Below are positions 35,263-48,120 of a DNA stretch of 64,000 bases, in pieces; the stretch's first letter is position 1; each line of letters opens with the position of its first letter. The notes under the pieces are model-generated. The model was not told the origin of the DNA, made no database searches, and worked only from the letters and a program-made list of their open reading frames with translations. Both the position numbers and the translations under genes were made by a program. Origin of the DNA: Clavelina lepadiformis (lineage: Eukaryota; Chordata; Ascidiacea; Aplousobranchia; Clavelinidae); the NCBI RefSeq assembly GCF_947623445.1, contig NC_135248.1:14641820-14705819 (forward strand), in the 5' to 3' direction.

Positions 35263-36564
35263 GTCGCCAGTTTTCAAGTCGTGATTTTTCTCAGTCCGAG
35301 GAAATACTAGCCTATGCTATATCATTCGAGGCTTATCATATCATTTGAAACTTTCTACAACGACTATATTATTTCGCTGCAATACTACTGTAGCATGCAG
35401 GGCCGGACTGACGTAGTGGCGTGTGGCAATTGCCACATTTCTAGCGCCAGTTGGTATGTTTATATTAGCCAAGAAATTTCTATTTTAAGTATTTATAACA
35501 ACCGAGAGATTGACGAAAATCTTCCACGGACTCCGCTGTTGGTGAGACCCGTCCCTAAAGGCTAAGTGCGCATGCGCTACAAAATGTCCCAAGCACTCTT
35601 TTGTGCTTGGCAATCAAGACGACGACGCATGAAAAAGCGGCACATTTATTGGTTAGCGACGACATTAAGCACACAACAACGACAATTGTACTGCAAGAAT
35701 GAGAGATGTTGTTGTTTGAGTGATAGATTGTTTGGATCGAGTTACATAAACATTGGCAAAAAATACACCACCTCAGCATTTATATCATGCAAGCTATTTC
35801 ATACGATATGACGTCAGCGTATTGTGACTAAACCGTTGCAGCGTAAAATTTCATAACAATAAAAATGTATTACGTCACTATAACAATCTATTACGCAAAT
35901 AATACTGAGCCAAAACCAGTCGCAGACGAGCAACAAGAAAACACGCATTGAATGCACCTAATATCACGAAGGTGGTAGGCACAGTAGTATGCTGGCGCTG
36001 AATCGCGGTACAAGACGATCAGGAAACGTAACTAACAAGTTTGCGACAGGAAGGCAACTTGCAAAAATCTGTCAACGTTATGTTAGTGCACGGTAAAAGA
36101 TGTCGGGGCGAAGAAAAGGCGATTACACGATTTCGTAAGAATAGTTAAGCTCAATGGTAAGAAAAATTAGCAATGATTTGTACAGGACCATGTGTCGTTG
36201 TCTCATTAAGACCGAGTCACTGAAAACCAAAATGATTTCAGCCTGAGCTTAGAGCCGTACAGTTCCAGGCGTAAGCGGTTATGGCATGATCATAAAATCT
36301 TTGATGAAATCTTGAATACATGATAAATCTTGCTAACTTCGAAAATGTTTAAAAATAAGACCAAGTAAAAACCCTAACTATACAAGAACTACGTTACAGC
36401 GATAAACGATTTCTAACGCTTTGTTAAGTGTAAGGAATGAAAATGATAAAAAATATTCCGGAACACCAGCCGGTCAAGGTCTCTTAAAGTGATCTTCTGA
36501 GCTTTTCACTGAGTTCAAAGAATCATCTTTGTTTGAGTCCGTCCCAGCTCTCAGATGCCAAATC
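35263..36564. other. Spacer between FBXL20-like and makorin genes
   Basis: At 35398 a hAT-like tip CAGGGCCGGACTGACGTAGT starts a possible decayed element, but I find no matching right end. There is no supported gene. The minus-strand FBXL20-like 3' UTR should lie just below 36565. Confidence 0.4.
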
Positions 36565-39500
36565 TTAAAGGATGTTGCAGCATCGGCAATATTTCCGGCG
36601 TCTTCGTCGGTTGTTGTTGGCAACGGAGGGATTTGGGGAGATTGGGGCGAAGTAAGCATGGATTTGGATGCGTGGAAGCGCGTTCTGTGAAAAAATGATC
36701 CATACAGTTATTCCTTTGGCAAAATAACTGTCGTGTAATTCGATGGCAGACAATACAAAACGCAAATACAGATAAGTAAGAGCGTTTTACATAAGGCTTC
36801 ACAGGTTAGAATTTTCAATTAAACCGGCACCGATTCGGATTTCAACTGTTTCGAATTAGACTGCGACTCTAATGTAGTGATATTGCGGCCAGATGAGCAA
36901 AGATTGTGCCACAATTATTAACTTGAAATTACTGTCAGCAAACAATAGTAGGTCAAAGGTGAAAGGTTAAATAAGGTAAAAAGATTGGGTGAAACAAAAC
37001 ATCAACCGTCCAGCGCGTGCACACCTGGCATGACGTCACAGTATCGTGCAATTACACTCCGGGCAGAGGCGACGAGGTGCGGGACCGGCTGAAGGTTGAG
37101 GGGTGTCAGGAGTGAAGTAAGCATGGATGGCAAGCTTAGAGTTGCGAGACTGCGGGTGGGGTAGGTTGAAGGGACGCGATGTTGTGGTGATGATTATGAT
37201 TTTTAATAGGTTTGAGGTTATATTAAGCGAGTCAAAATAATGGTTATTAGGTCAATTGAAAAAAATTTAGCAAAATAAACAAAGAAAACAAAAGATTGCA
37301 ACCAAGCCAAAATCACAGGTCCAAGTTTTCAATTGTTAATCACGAGCCCATGCAGCAGAGGTCATTGTTACATCACATTGGACGTCATTGTTACAGCAAG
37401 GACGAAGTGATCGTGACATCAGCATCAAAACGCATTAGAGCAGGGACAGAAAAACACCGAAAAAAATCAAAAAAAATTTCAATTAGTTTCTACTCAACAC
37501 CGTTAAGTCACGAATTATTGAATGTTTTATGTTTATTAAAAATTATGTTAATAAGGCAGGAAAATGAGTGTAAACAGAAATTTAAACAAAAAATACTCAT
37601 TTCTAGCGAGAGAAAAGCAACAAAAATGAAACCACTATATGAGGAGCTGGCATTGAAATGGATCATTTATTGAATGAGGTCATTAAGCTTGATTTACAAA
37701 TGAAGCTGATATGGAAATCGATACAATAACCATGCTGGTACAATTTCATCATCATGCTATACTTGTAATTAAACCATCTCAAAACATTGCATTGTGTTAA
37801 CCGCTAACTTAAAAACAATGCGTGCATTTCGTCGGAGGTGAATACCAAAACTTTTACAAATTGCTGTATAATGAAGTCATAGATCCTTGCATACCTGCAA
37901 TCTTCGAATGCCCTGTCGGGTGATTAGTTGACAGTCATATAGCTCAAGACGACTTAAGTTCTAAAATGGAAAGAAAGTTGCAAATATCATTAATTCTCTT
38001 GCGTGCATTACAGCGATAAGATATTACATGTTAATTACATGGGGTGGAAAAGCCTCACCAAAATAACAAAACACAGCAGCAAAATTAAAAATGCACGTAG
38101 ACCGATTAAGCACAAACATAGACATCTCAATTTCGATTTCACAGCTTACCCGGCACCCCACCAAGTGTTCAAGGCTGGAGTCTGTAATAAGAGGACAATT
38201 GTCGAGTTCCAGGACGCTGAGGTGCTCAGTGGCACAAGATCCAAATCCAAGATCTTGAATTCCCTCATCAGTGATCAGCTCGCAATGGGATAACGTCTGC
38301 AGGAAGAAAGTTGGACTTGAACACAGTTGTTAGTTAGAGATAGCAGTCACCATATTCGCTTTCAGTAAGAAGGTCGTGAATTTTATGCTTGTGCTAACAT
38401 TACATCACTGTGTTGATGGAAAGTAAGATAAAATTAGCTTCCTTAGTCAATGCTGCTGGTCATACTCACCAGTTCTTTTAACATGACGCAGTGTAATGAC
38501 AAGTATCGAAGCGTTTTATCAGAAACTAAAATGCATTCTTCCAAGTCCATGCGTTCTAATTCAGGACAGGACTGAAAAAAATCAAAGGTTATAAATCTGA
38601 CTGTCTGGTAACACTGCAGAATGTCTGTACTTTGAAAAAGCGGTACCAGGACGAAACTTATAAGACATTTAAAAGCAAACAAGATTACAGCAGTGGATCA
38701 ATACCTTAGCGAGGTTTATGAAGCCAGTATCGGACAAATTAGCACAGAGAGCCACTTCCAATGTTCGTAGGGAATGACAATAGAGGGCAAGTGCGTGTAA
38801 GCTGTTGTCTCTTAGCTCACTGCATTCCGACAAGGAGAGTGACTCTAAATTATTGCAGCCTTTGGCTATATGCTGCACACCTTCATCTGTTATGTTCTAC
38901 CAAGTCAAGGAATAATTTAATATGGGCTACCATTTAAAGCTGCACGGAAAATGTATGTTTACTCCTGCAGTCTATTCAAATAGATCATAAGTAATTGTCC
39001 ACTTTTAAAGAAGCTTGTCCATAATGCAAAGACTGTTAAGACAACAAGCACAGTGATAAAGAGGTTAAAGGTCATATATATTACAAACTCAACCCAGAAA
39101 GAATCTCCCAATAAAAACTTACCCCGCACTTGTGAAGGTTAAGTAGGACAAGGCTGGGACAATTTTTGCCGATTTCTTCGAGGGCGTTGTCTGTCAACTG
39201 CAAATAACCATAAACATCTTAAAAACAAACTTACAATTAATAGATACTTTGCAAGGAACATGACAATGTAAACACAACGTTAGTCCGTAGCTGAAAATCA
39301 TAGAAATCAATTAAATCTGAGTAACAGCAATTATTAGCAAAATTACTAAATGCTTACAGGTACCTTGTCCTTGGGCAATAGTTCTTTAAAATGATGCCAT
39401 GCAATTTACGCTGGTATAAAAATGCTGACAAAACCATTTTACAGAAATACAACAGAAAATCAAGATTTCAGTCCAACTATGAAATATTTCACCAAAGCAA

Positions 39501-41812
39501 CAGATTGGCTGGCAAACAGGTTTAATAAACAGGTGATTTCGAATATGACCTGTGGTGTTGGGTGTCTATCACATGCTAATTATGACGTCACAATCATTGT
39601 GAGTTGTTGCAAGTCAGAACGCAGAACTATCTACACAGCAGGCAATAGCCATGGAAATAGCTTGAATTGTTTGTATATCAGTGCTCCTAGACGCTAACTC
39701 GCAGCTGCTGATAAATAATTAATGTAAGCCTGAATGCCTGTCCTTTGTCTGCCAGTTGAAGACTTGAAGAAACACTGCTTATAAGATACAGCCTTGCTGC
39801 CGCTGTGCATAATGTAAATAAGTGATTTGGCAATAGCAACTGACTGAATGTGGACCTGTGCTTTTAATAGGTATTCATATCTATTTATTCATTTGTTTAC
39901 AAAAATCTCTTGATTTAACAAAACTTGACCACTTTGGATTTTGGCTTTAATGAAATAGTTTGAAATGTTTGTTTGAAATATTTGAAATGAAATGTTTGAA
40001 ATGTTCCTAAAGATGAACTAAATTACATAACATAACCAATTACCATGCAAACAACTGGTAGAGTTTGTTCAAAATCTCACCTTTCTCATTCCTTTCATGA
40101 GAAGATGGTTGATCTTGGGGCAGCCGGCTGCAATGTGACGTATTCCCCGATCGGTGACATTTTCACACCACGACATGTCAAGATGCGAAAGAAAAGGGCA
40201 TCCTTGGCTGGGGTAAATTAAAATCGTTAAAGAAATCAGTGCCTCAATGAACATATATATCCAGTATATAAAGTTATATACATTTCTGACAGAGCACTGG
40301 CAAAATACACTACACTAATCACTGCATAGCAAGTAGAAATGTACATAATACATACATACATACATACATAAACAAACAAGTAAAACTTTTAACCTGAGAT
40401 GTTGCAAGCCTTGGTCAGTGATGTGTGTGCATGAGTTAATGTTGAGATCACTTAGCAATGGAGAATTCTTTCCCAGGCTTGATAGGGTCCTAACACAGAA
40501 CGTTTCAACAAGAAAAATTGAATGCTTGTGGTAATGAACAAATCTTTTTATGATTTGTTTATGTTTCACGCTTACTGGTCGGTAATCTTCTTGCATTTGA
40601 AAAGGTTAAGTTGAGAAAGGTTTTGGCAGTTTTGCGAGAAGATTCTTAAGGTTCTGTCTTCCACGTTCTCGCAGCCTTTCAAAGACAGCTTTTTGAGAAA
40701 ACCCCCACAGCGCTTTGATAGATTCTCCACAACACGACCCTAAAATAACAACAAAATCACATTAAAATAGATTAAATTGGACACATGTTGTTTCAGAAAC
40801 CAAAAAATCTTAGTCATTACTTATTCCAAGACTAGAACATCACAGGCCGCTTCACATAGTGATGCATAACATCACTTGCAAACAGTTTTCAAAATGTGCA
40901 ACAACAAAAAGACCAATAAATGTAGATAGGATGGGACATAACAGGAAATAACTGACCTCAATAACTGTTTGAAAAGCAAAGAGATCCACATCTTGCCAAT
41001 TGCTACCATCAAGGGCCAAACAATTCCAATTCTTTGACACCTGGGTAAGTTCGACGGGAAAGTTATTTTACTGAACTTTACAAATAAGCAATCAACGTTG
41101 AAGACTTGAAGTTGTATGAAACTTATGTTTACTTAAATGGTATGAAATATCTTTCAAATCATATAAAACAAGCTTATCAATACTTATACAAAATGCTCAT
41201 TCAAAATACGTAATGTATGACACCACATTCAACCCAAACACCAAGCATAGTCTGGCTGAATGACAGACATTGCACAGGGAACAACATTGCAGAGATACAG
41301 TGATATTTTTCTACCTTACCTGGGCACATCTGCCAAGAGTAGGGATATCAAGGTACGAGAAAATACGAAGAAGAAGTTCTTTTGGCAGTTTCTGGTTGAT
41401 CATTGCCTCATTGTCCAGAAATGCCTAATAAGAGCAGTGTATGTCATGTCATGTCATGGTACTGTCGCCATGACAACTAGACTCCTGTTAATGCTGCCAG
41501 TTGCAATTTCTTTCAGGGCAAGTCGGACAGGTTGATTTAGCAAGCCACCATAGTACAACACATATGATACACAATACACATATCGCTTTATGTTAAAAAT
41601 AAAAAACATAAATATAAACCCAACAATATGCAACGGGTTGACTTGCTCACAAAACCAACCTCGATTTTCTGTCGAATAGTTCCTGTCGACGACATGAGTG
41701 AGTGAGTGGAGAACGGGTGAATGAGTTCTGGTTCAGTCTTATCAGGGCAGATAGAAGGAACGTTATCACAATGTGCAACTTTCCGTTTCTTTTTACGCAG
41801 TGGCTCGAACAT
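36565..41812 (-). CDS. FBXL20: FBXL20/FBXL2-like F-box and leucine-rich-repeat protein
   Basis: Twelve exons in phase: 41812-41660, 41424-41320, 41040-40957, 40739-40576, 40489-40394, 40207-40081, 39197-39123, 38896-38705, 38571-38470, 38296-38150, 37960-37895, 36684-36565, giving about 476 residues (human FBXL20 is 436). The F-box is at about 64-104 (LPKELLLRIFSYLDIPTLGR, then NWNCLALDGSNWQDVDLF). Twelve or so cysteine-type LRRs follow (KKLSLKGCENVEDRTL; LSDLNINSCTHITDQGL; DMSWCENVTDRGI; ERMDLEECILVSDKTL; LELDNCPLITDSSL; RLELYDCQLITRQGI). The C-terminus HAYFAP...CRCCNIL ends in a CaaX box (Cys473-Asn-Ile-Leu), as in FBXL2/FBXL20, whose Leu predicts geranylgeranylation. The protein should be an SCF ubiquitin-ligase substrate receptor on membranes. 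The first ~50 residues are extra and include RKKKRKV (6-12), an NLS-like basic run. The exon 1 donor (GAG/GTTGGT) is weak, so exon 1 is less certain than the rest. Confidence 0.93.
40343..40372. repeat. (CATA)n microsatellite
   Basis: Short CATACATACATACATACATA run in an intron of the FBXL20-like gene. Confidence 0.9.
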
Positions 41813-44754
41813 TTAAAACTTTGTAAACATCTTATATGCAGATGAGGGCAGTTTTGGCTAGCAAAATCATTAAGAACTAAAGAAAGACAATTTAGAAACA
41901 CACAAACAAATCATAATACATACCTATATTTTACAGCAATAGGAATAAGACAATATAAACTGAACAGATTCAAGAAATAAAGAGCTAAATGACTCTGGTT
42001 ACAAACAAAAAGACCAACACAGAACACTGAAATATATCTTTGCTACAAAAATACTCAAAGTTTTGCTAAACATTATCATAAAATCTGTCAGCAAAAGCAT
42101 TGTTAGGAATGAAATGCCTTTTACTGCACATCATTCTATAAACTACGTTGTGGTCTGACACATTGATTCACTGCATGTTATATAAGCAATACAAATCATG
42201 AAGGGATTACATACCAAATGGGGGTATAATGCTGAGGTAATATTTTAAAAAATGCCGACAAAAAAGATTTGGGCATTGTTTGTATGAGAAAGCTTGATGG
42301 TCACGTTTGAATGAACTTGAATAACAAACCAGATTCAAACTTGGTAGAGGAAAAAGCAACACAAGCCATCCTCAAACTGTTACTTAAAGGAAGAAAGAAC
42401 AGAAAGAGGTCAATAAAGAAATAGTTTGAAATAGAACATTCACCTTGGGGATTTAAACTTAATTGGTGCATTAATATCCTAACTACTGACTAAACAATCA
42501 GATCCTTTCAAACTGGGGCTCTAAACTGTCACTGTTTGCGTTTCAAGGACTCAATCTTTGTTGGTGTGCATGACTTTGTGTTTGTTTGTTGTGATTCATG
42601 GAATAATTACAAACACTCAACATGCTACAAACACTGGATACAGAGACGACTCTATCGATTGAAAACAACATGACTTATGTGCAGCAAAATCAAAATGTTG
42701 CAACTAGTCAGTCATAAACGGCAGGTACAAGCGGCTTCGAGAAATATTATATCATATATAGAAGGTATAATAAAGTGAGTCTGTAAGAGTTATGTAGATA
42801 AGAAGAACACAAGAGGCAATTTATTAGGTCAGGATAAGACTTCATTTTTAAACCGACCTTTACAAAATGCAAATTGCTTCAACGAAAGTAGTCTTATACA
42901 ATCACAGATTAATCAAATTGAAAATATTTTTTAAAAATAACAGATTGTCATCATCAAGTTACTAAAAATGTATGTACGTTTGTAAAATATGTGCAGCATT
43001 TATTATTATAAATTGACGCATGTAGAGTTAAAACTACTTTTTATCATACTCTTTCCAACCACTACACAGCAAGTTTAATCCCAGCATAATAAGATTAAGA
43101 CGTCGTAAATAATAACAACCTATATATAATATTTGATTAGGGTAGTGAAGGCAAAAAAACGTGGGCGTTTGTTAAAATAGCAAACATTGTTACAAAAGCC
43201 TCATATCTTTAATGGAGAAGAAATGCAAAGAAAGAAGGAATAGGGGGCAGAATAACCAAAAATGGGGTGACCAAGTGCACGACGGCTAAAATCAAGGTGC
43301 ACCAGGTGCAAAATGGTGGACTAGGTGCATTTTTCAGTCTGCAATGAATATTAGCGGAAACACAATGTCAGTGGACCCTCTTTTTGGTGGTAGAAAGGGA
43401 GACATTTGGGTGTACCAGGCACAGACTTGAAAAATTTCGAAGATGCAGTTGCCGTTCTTTCCACTATGGGTCAGAATGCCATAGATTATAATAAGAGAAC
43501 AGACAATCATGATGAATCATAGAATTTGACAAGATTGGAATCCCCGAGTGGAAAGTAAGAACGTTTTCGACAAAAACTTGCACGTACAAAGACGCAAACT
43601 TTTGCAAGATAACGTGAACAGAAATCTCAATTGTCATTCAAGCAACCAGTTATTCTTTGTTTGATTATTGTAAATTGGCGTGCATCTCTCGTTTGAGTAA
43701 CACTTTCTGCTACGGCTGGAATCTAGCGCCTTTTAGCCTACAATCTACTGCAAAAAATAAATGCAATTTTTTGGACAAAAGGCGTAAAAAACTTTTGATA
43801 ACAAATTTGATTCGTGTAAAATTTTGAATTTGATACGCATTTTATAAGTCCGCAAACTGTTAAAATAAACTGTATTGATATATTCTAACTAATATTCACA
43901 AAAAATATTTTGGTGACTGCTGCGGCATAAATCTTCGGCGGACATATTTGTTGACTCCACTATCAGACAATGGGTGTCTAAAATGATACAAACACTGTCA
44001 GGCAAAAAGCGGTTAGATGAACTGTCCCAATTTAAAGATCGCAAGCCCTAATCCTATATGGTCACCGCTAACAGCTATTCGAGGTAAGACAGCTTACCGG
44101 TAATAACTTTTTACTGTGGAAAGAATAAGTGCAGCAAATAAAATAAACGGGATTGTTTTACTTTTGCCAACAAACTTGAAGGCCTGATTGAGAAAGAGTT
44201 ATGAAGTCATAGAAAAGAAATTATGCAGTAATGATTTCGCAATACTTGAACCCGATATAGGAGCGCAAAAGCAAAGGAGAACCAAAAAACAGAGGCAAAA
44301 CATTTCTGCAAAGAGGTAACAAACTGGTTATATTATAGGTCAAGCTTAACGATACTTTCCACAAAATATTCTGTCAAAAGCAACTAAAATCAATGCAATC
44401 GAGCATTACAGGATTGCGAGAGACAAAGCCTCATAAATATCTGAATGTTCTTTGTTCTATCCACGTGCCAGCTGCCCAGAACGTAAGTTTCTTTGTTTAC
44501 AGACACAAGAAACATTCCACGCCGCAACCCAGACTTGTCTAAACCTTTGGTGTCGCCGTCGCTCTCGTCAGCTGATTTTGCAAAACAATAGCGAACAGCG
44601 CCATAGAAATATTAAACTCTGGTAAAATTTTCTGATAATATTCATACTTTGGTCAAAAGTAATAAAATGGCGGCAACAAGTTTTGAACCAGTACAAATCT
44701 AAGCGTTGATATCAAGTCCAGGTTAAAAGTTGATGATTTGGTTGTATTTTCAGC
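41813..44754. other. Intergenic, no supported gene
   Basis: About 2.9 kb of AT-rich DNA upstream of the FBXL20-like gene, with no coding exon or clear repeat on either strand. Around 43260-43330 the string GGTGCA recurs a few times in a GC-richer patch. Confidence 0.5.
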
Positions 44755-44762
44755 ATTTAGAA

Positions 44763-45264
44763 CAGTGGTTCCCAGCCGCGGCTCCAAGCTAGCCTTCTTG
44801 CGGCTCTCAATGAGCCCTGAAAATCCCACAAAAAAATAAAAAATCTATTAATAATAATTAGGGCGATTATATTTTGACTTGTCAAAAAAAGTCAAAATTT
44901 GGTCTAAATTTACAGCGTTAGGTCAAAATTGTTTACAAATTTTTCATTTTACACCATACAGTTACACCTTGTAGCCTATTTTATACTGTTGTGAATGGCC
45001 CATTGTCTACTTATTGTGAATCATAAACGGCCTCCTGAATCCTAAACCACAATTGCGCCTCGCTTTGACAAAGTTGTTAAAGTTCAAAGCCAATGCGAAG
45101 TTGCAAATTAAATTGATTTGTTTTATTTTTCTTGTTAGTGTTGCTATTCGTTGCTACATGCTTTAAAATTTTCGTTATAATTACTTGAGTGTTTTCATGC
45201 GGCTCCATACGTACTCTGAAGTTTGAAATTCGGCCCCGACACCAAAAAAGGTTGGGAACCACTG
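44763..45264. mobile_element. hAT MITE with target duplication
   Basis: A 502-base element with inverted tips CAGTGGTTCCCAGCCGCGGC and AAAAGGTTGGGAACCACTG, the common CAGTGGTTC form of hAT non-autonomous elements. The flanks are ATTTAGAA (44755-44762) and ATTTACAA (45265-45272), a 7-of-8 target duplication. No protein is encoded. Confidence 0.9.
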
Positions 45265-45427
45265 ATTTACAACATGGGTCACGATTATTGAGATGCACTG
45301 TGCACAAAGAACTTCTGTGATAATTGTTATAATTACCCTTATTTTTAACACAATACTTGAGCAGCTTTGATAATCTTTTAATTCTGCTAGTTGGTATTCT
45401 TTTTGCGTTTTATTTGCAAACGTTGGC

Positions 45428-46015
45428 CATTTTGGCTTTTGTTCCGAGCGCGTTTGATTTGAATTAGTTCCGTTTCAAGCGGGTCTGTCACGATACAACA
45501 CACAATGCGTTTTTCTCTTTAATCATTTTAGTTTTAAAAAAGCATCATTTTGAGTTAAGTGTTTCTGAAAGCAGTGTTGTTAAGGAAGTTTTACAAATTT
45601 ACCAGCATCCAAACGTAAGTCGCAGATAAAGATGAACAACCGAAACGGTTCTCATTCAAAGCAACAAAACAAATCTTTGCCTGAGATTGATAAGAGCAAG
45701 TCACCTCTTGCAGGTACACACGCTGGAACATACCAACATCCCATGCCACTGGCGGCAAATTTGTCTGAAATGGTCGGAGCTTCCGCCTCAGAAGCTACCA
45801 GCCTGGGACACCAACGTACCAACAACAACAACACCAACAACACCAACACAACCAACATTTTGGTCCTTGTTACCTGTTATTTCGGTTTGAATTACTTCTG
45901 TTTCAAGCGAGTCTGTCACCATACAACTCGCAATCCGCTTCTCTCTCAATCAAAGTAGTTTTACAGTGATGCTGAATACATTTTTTTAGTTATATGTTCC
46001 TGACAGCAATATTCG
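45428..46015 (+). repeat. Diverged ~150-base direct repeat around a small ORF
   Basis: The segments 45428-~45580 and 45856-~46015 are similar in the same orientation (shared GTTTCAAGCG.GTCTGTCAC, ATACAAC.C.CAAT.CG.TT, TTTCTGA-AGCA blocks), about 428 bases apart. Between them, a frame from 45632 encodes a Ser/Asn-rich peptide (MNNRNGSHSKQQNKS at its start) and an (AAC)n tract. It might be a tandem duplication or a small retro-insert with short repeats. I see no recognisable product. Confidence 0.5.
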
Positions 46016-47218
46016 TTTCGATATAATGATAATATCGTAAAATATAATGCAAACTGCAAAAGCAGACCGAAGCAACCAAAATAAGACAGGTCCTAAACTC
46101 CTAACTCTGAACCGAAGAAAGTCGAAACTCTAAAGGCCACCTTCTTTTTTTCTCAGAAAAACTAATCGTAGGTAAAGTAAATGTAGGACACCAATCGGAA
46201 AATCGCACATAATGGCCAGTTCAATTATTTCGAGTGACTGAAGCGTTATGCAAAATTAAATGACCCGGTAGGCAAAAAAGTGATATGATGTGATATAACC
46301 AAAGTAACACTAACAAAATTAACAAATAGTAAGAAAACACAGGTGAAAACACGGAAAGTTGTGCAAAATATAATTTTGCCTTAATAGTTTGCAGGATCCC
46401 TACGTCATTACAACGTAATAGTGCGTCTACATGTCGTGCACGGAACACAAAACTGATATATATAGTGAAGCCAGCGCTCAAACCACTAATCTGTGTCAAA
46501 CTTGAAGCAGTTGAAGACTCCACATTTCCCTCTCTATGTAGGTAGTTCTTATACATAAGGAGTTTCCTTCTCTGTACACAAAGTAGGATTGTATGATTAT
46601 GTTTCATTTTTATCGTTATGACAAGTAGCTCTGATGATATATTTAAAACTTCAAACAAGGTGAAGACATTCTTTGTATGTATTACCGCCTTACACGTCAC
46701 TAGTGGCATTTTTGGCACAATCTTGTTCATAAACTCGTATGTATATGTCAGCAAAGATTTGAAAGATTTATTTCAGATTTAGGTTTTAACTTATTTCTAT
46801 AGAAATAACGTATACGCAAAATATATTTGTTTATTGCAATGAATTAACTTTGTTGTCGGTGTAATTTTAAGCTTAAACAAACAATTTATGAAATATAATT
46901 TTTTGCATCATAACACTGGTCAACACGATTTTTGCGGCAGACTGTGTTGGGGTCTTTCTACCTAATTTTGGGACGCTGAATCCGAATCTGGCATTATTTT
47001 TTTTCTATCACATCACGTTTTTGAGATAATATATATGTTTAGTATAAATAATTTCGCAAATCAGAAACCGCCTCGAAATGTAGAGGTTGTTTTAATCAAA
47101 ACTGCTGGAACGCTTAATCATGCAAAACACGAACACAAAGCCTCGAAATCATTTAAAAAACATCACTAGAAACTAGCCGTTGAACAATCAATGTAATGAT
47201 ACAGAACTGCCACAATCT
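46016..47218. other. Intergenic, no supported gene
   Basis: A 177-codon minus-strand frame (46221-46754) is hydrophobic in places but has no motif, no splice context and the same base bias as its surroundings. It is not called. Confidence 0.35.
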
Positions 47219-48120
47219 TTAAGAGCTCGAAAATTTTCGTTTTAATGGCTTTCGTTTATGGGCAGTGGTGTAATTTTCTCTCTTCAAGTTCCAGCAGTAA
47301 TCTGCAATCATGTGGCAGTCCCATCGGCCCTGGTAGCGCTCTTCCATAACTCTAATATCTTGGTGAAAGCGCTCACCTTGTTCTTCACTGACGTCCCAAA
47401 GGTTTTCAGGAAAGTAATCTGAATGATTTTTCAGAAAATGTAGCTTTATGCTCATATTGCATTTCATCTCTTGCATGCTGAATAACATTTCTTTTAAGAG
47501 GTCTCGATAGTTCTCTGCCTTTCTGTTGCCAAAGGAGTTACTAACAACTAAAGAAAAAGAATTCCAAGCCCTTGCTTCAACTCTGTTTATTGATGCTGCA
47601 AAGTTTGGATCTCTGAGCAGCTTCCTTATTTTTGGGCCACTACAAACTACAGCCTTTTTCTTTCTTTTCTTCACTGAGACTTGGGAAGGCTTAGCAGATG
47701 TACTTAAAGCAATCTCCATAACTCCAAAGCATTGTGATCAAGAACCTTAGCATACCATTTCATTGCCCCAAGTTTGGTGGGAAGTAGCAGCAGGATGACC
47801 TTCTTGGTATCTACTAACGGGTTATGAATGATATTTTTCTCACCAGGTGTTAAACTGCTCCTTTCTGGCTACTTATCTTTTATCCAATGCTCATCTATGG
47901 CTCTGCTATCCTAGTAGCAGAGAAAACAAGGGTATTTGGTGTAACCACCTTGCTGTCCTAACAGAAGGTTCATTATTTTTATGTCTACACATAATGCCCA
48001 GCCATGCTCACTGTACTTCAGTGTTTCCAGCACATCCTTAATGTTTTCATACGTCTCTTTGAGTGTCACAGAATGTCCTACTGGAATTGATGCATATTTA
48101 TTTCCATTGTGAAGTACCAC
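47219..48120 (-). pseudogene. Decayed transposon-like ORF of a widespread uncharacterised family
   Basis: On the minus strand, 48120-47911 encodes NKYASIPVGHSVTLKETYEN and then LLLGQQGGYTKYPCFLCY. Stops and a shift follow in 47910-47720, where DSRAIDEHWIKDK and NPLVDTKKVILL are still readable. Then 47719-47219 encodes AWNSFSLVVSNSFGNRKAEN, LHFLKNHSDYFPENLWDVSE, EQGERFHQDIRVMEERYQGR and a basic tail. These conserved strings (GGYTKYPCFLC, FPENL.DVS.E.GERFHQDI) recur in many arthropod and cnidarian proteins that are usually annotated as uncharacterised and probably stem from a mobile element. At least two stops and a frameshift indicate a dead copy. I see no clear terminal repeats. Confidence 0.7.

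Noticed and set aside
37296..37673. 125-codon plus-strand frame
   Set aside because: Falls within the last intron of the minus-strand FBXL20-like gene and is Lys/Ser-rich without homology.
46221..46754. 177-codon minus-strand hydrophobic frame resembling a membrane protein
   Set aside because: No recognisable family, start context or splice sites. Hydrophobic codons are expected by chance in T-rich DNA.
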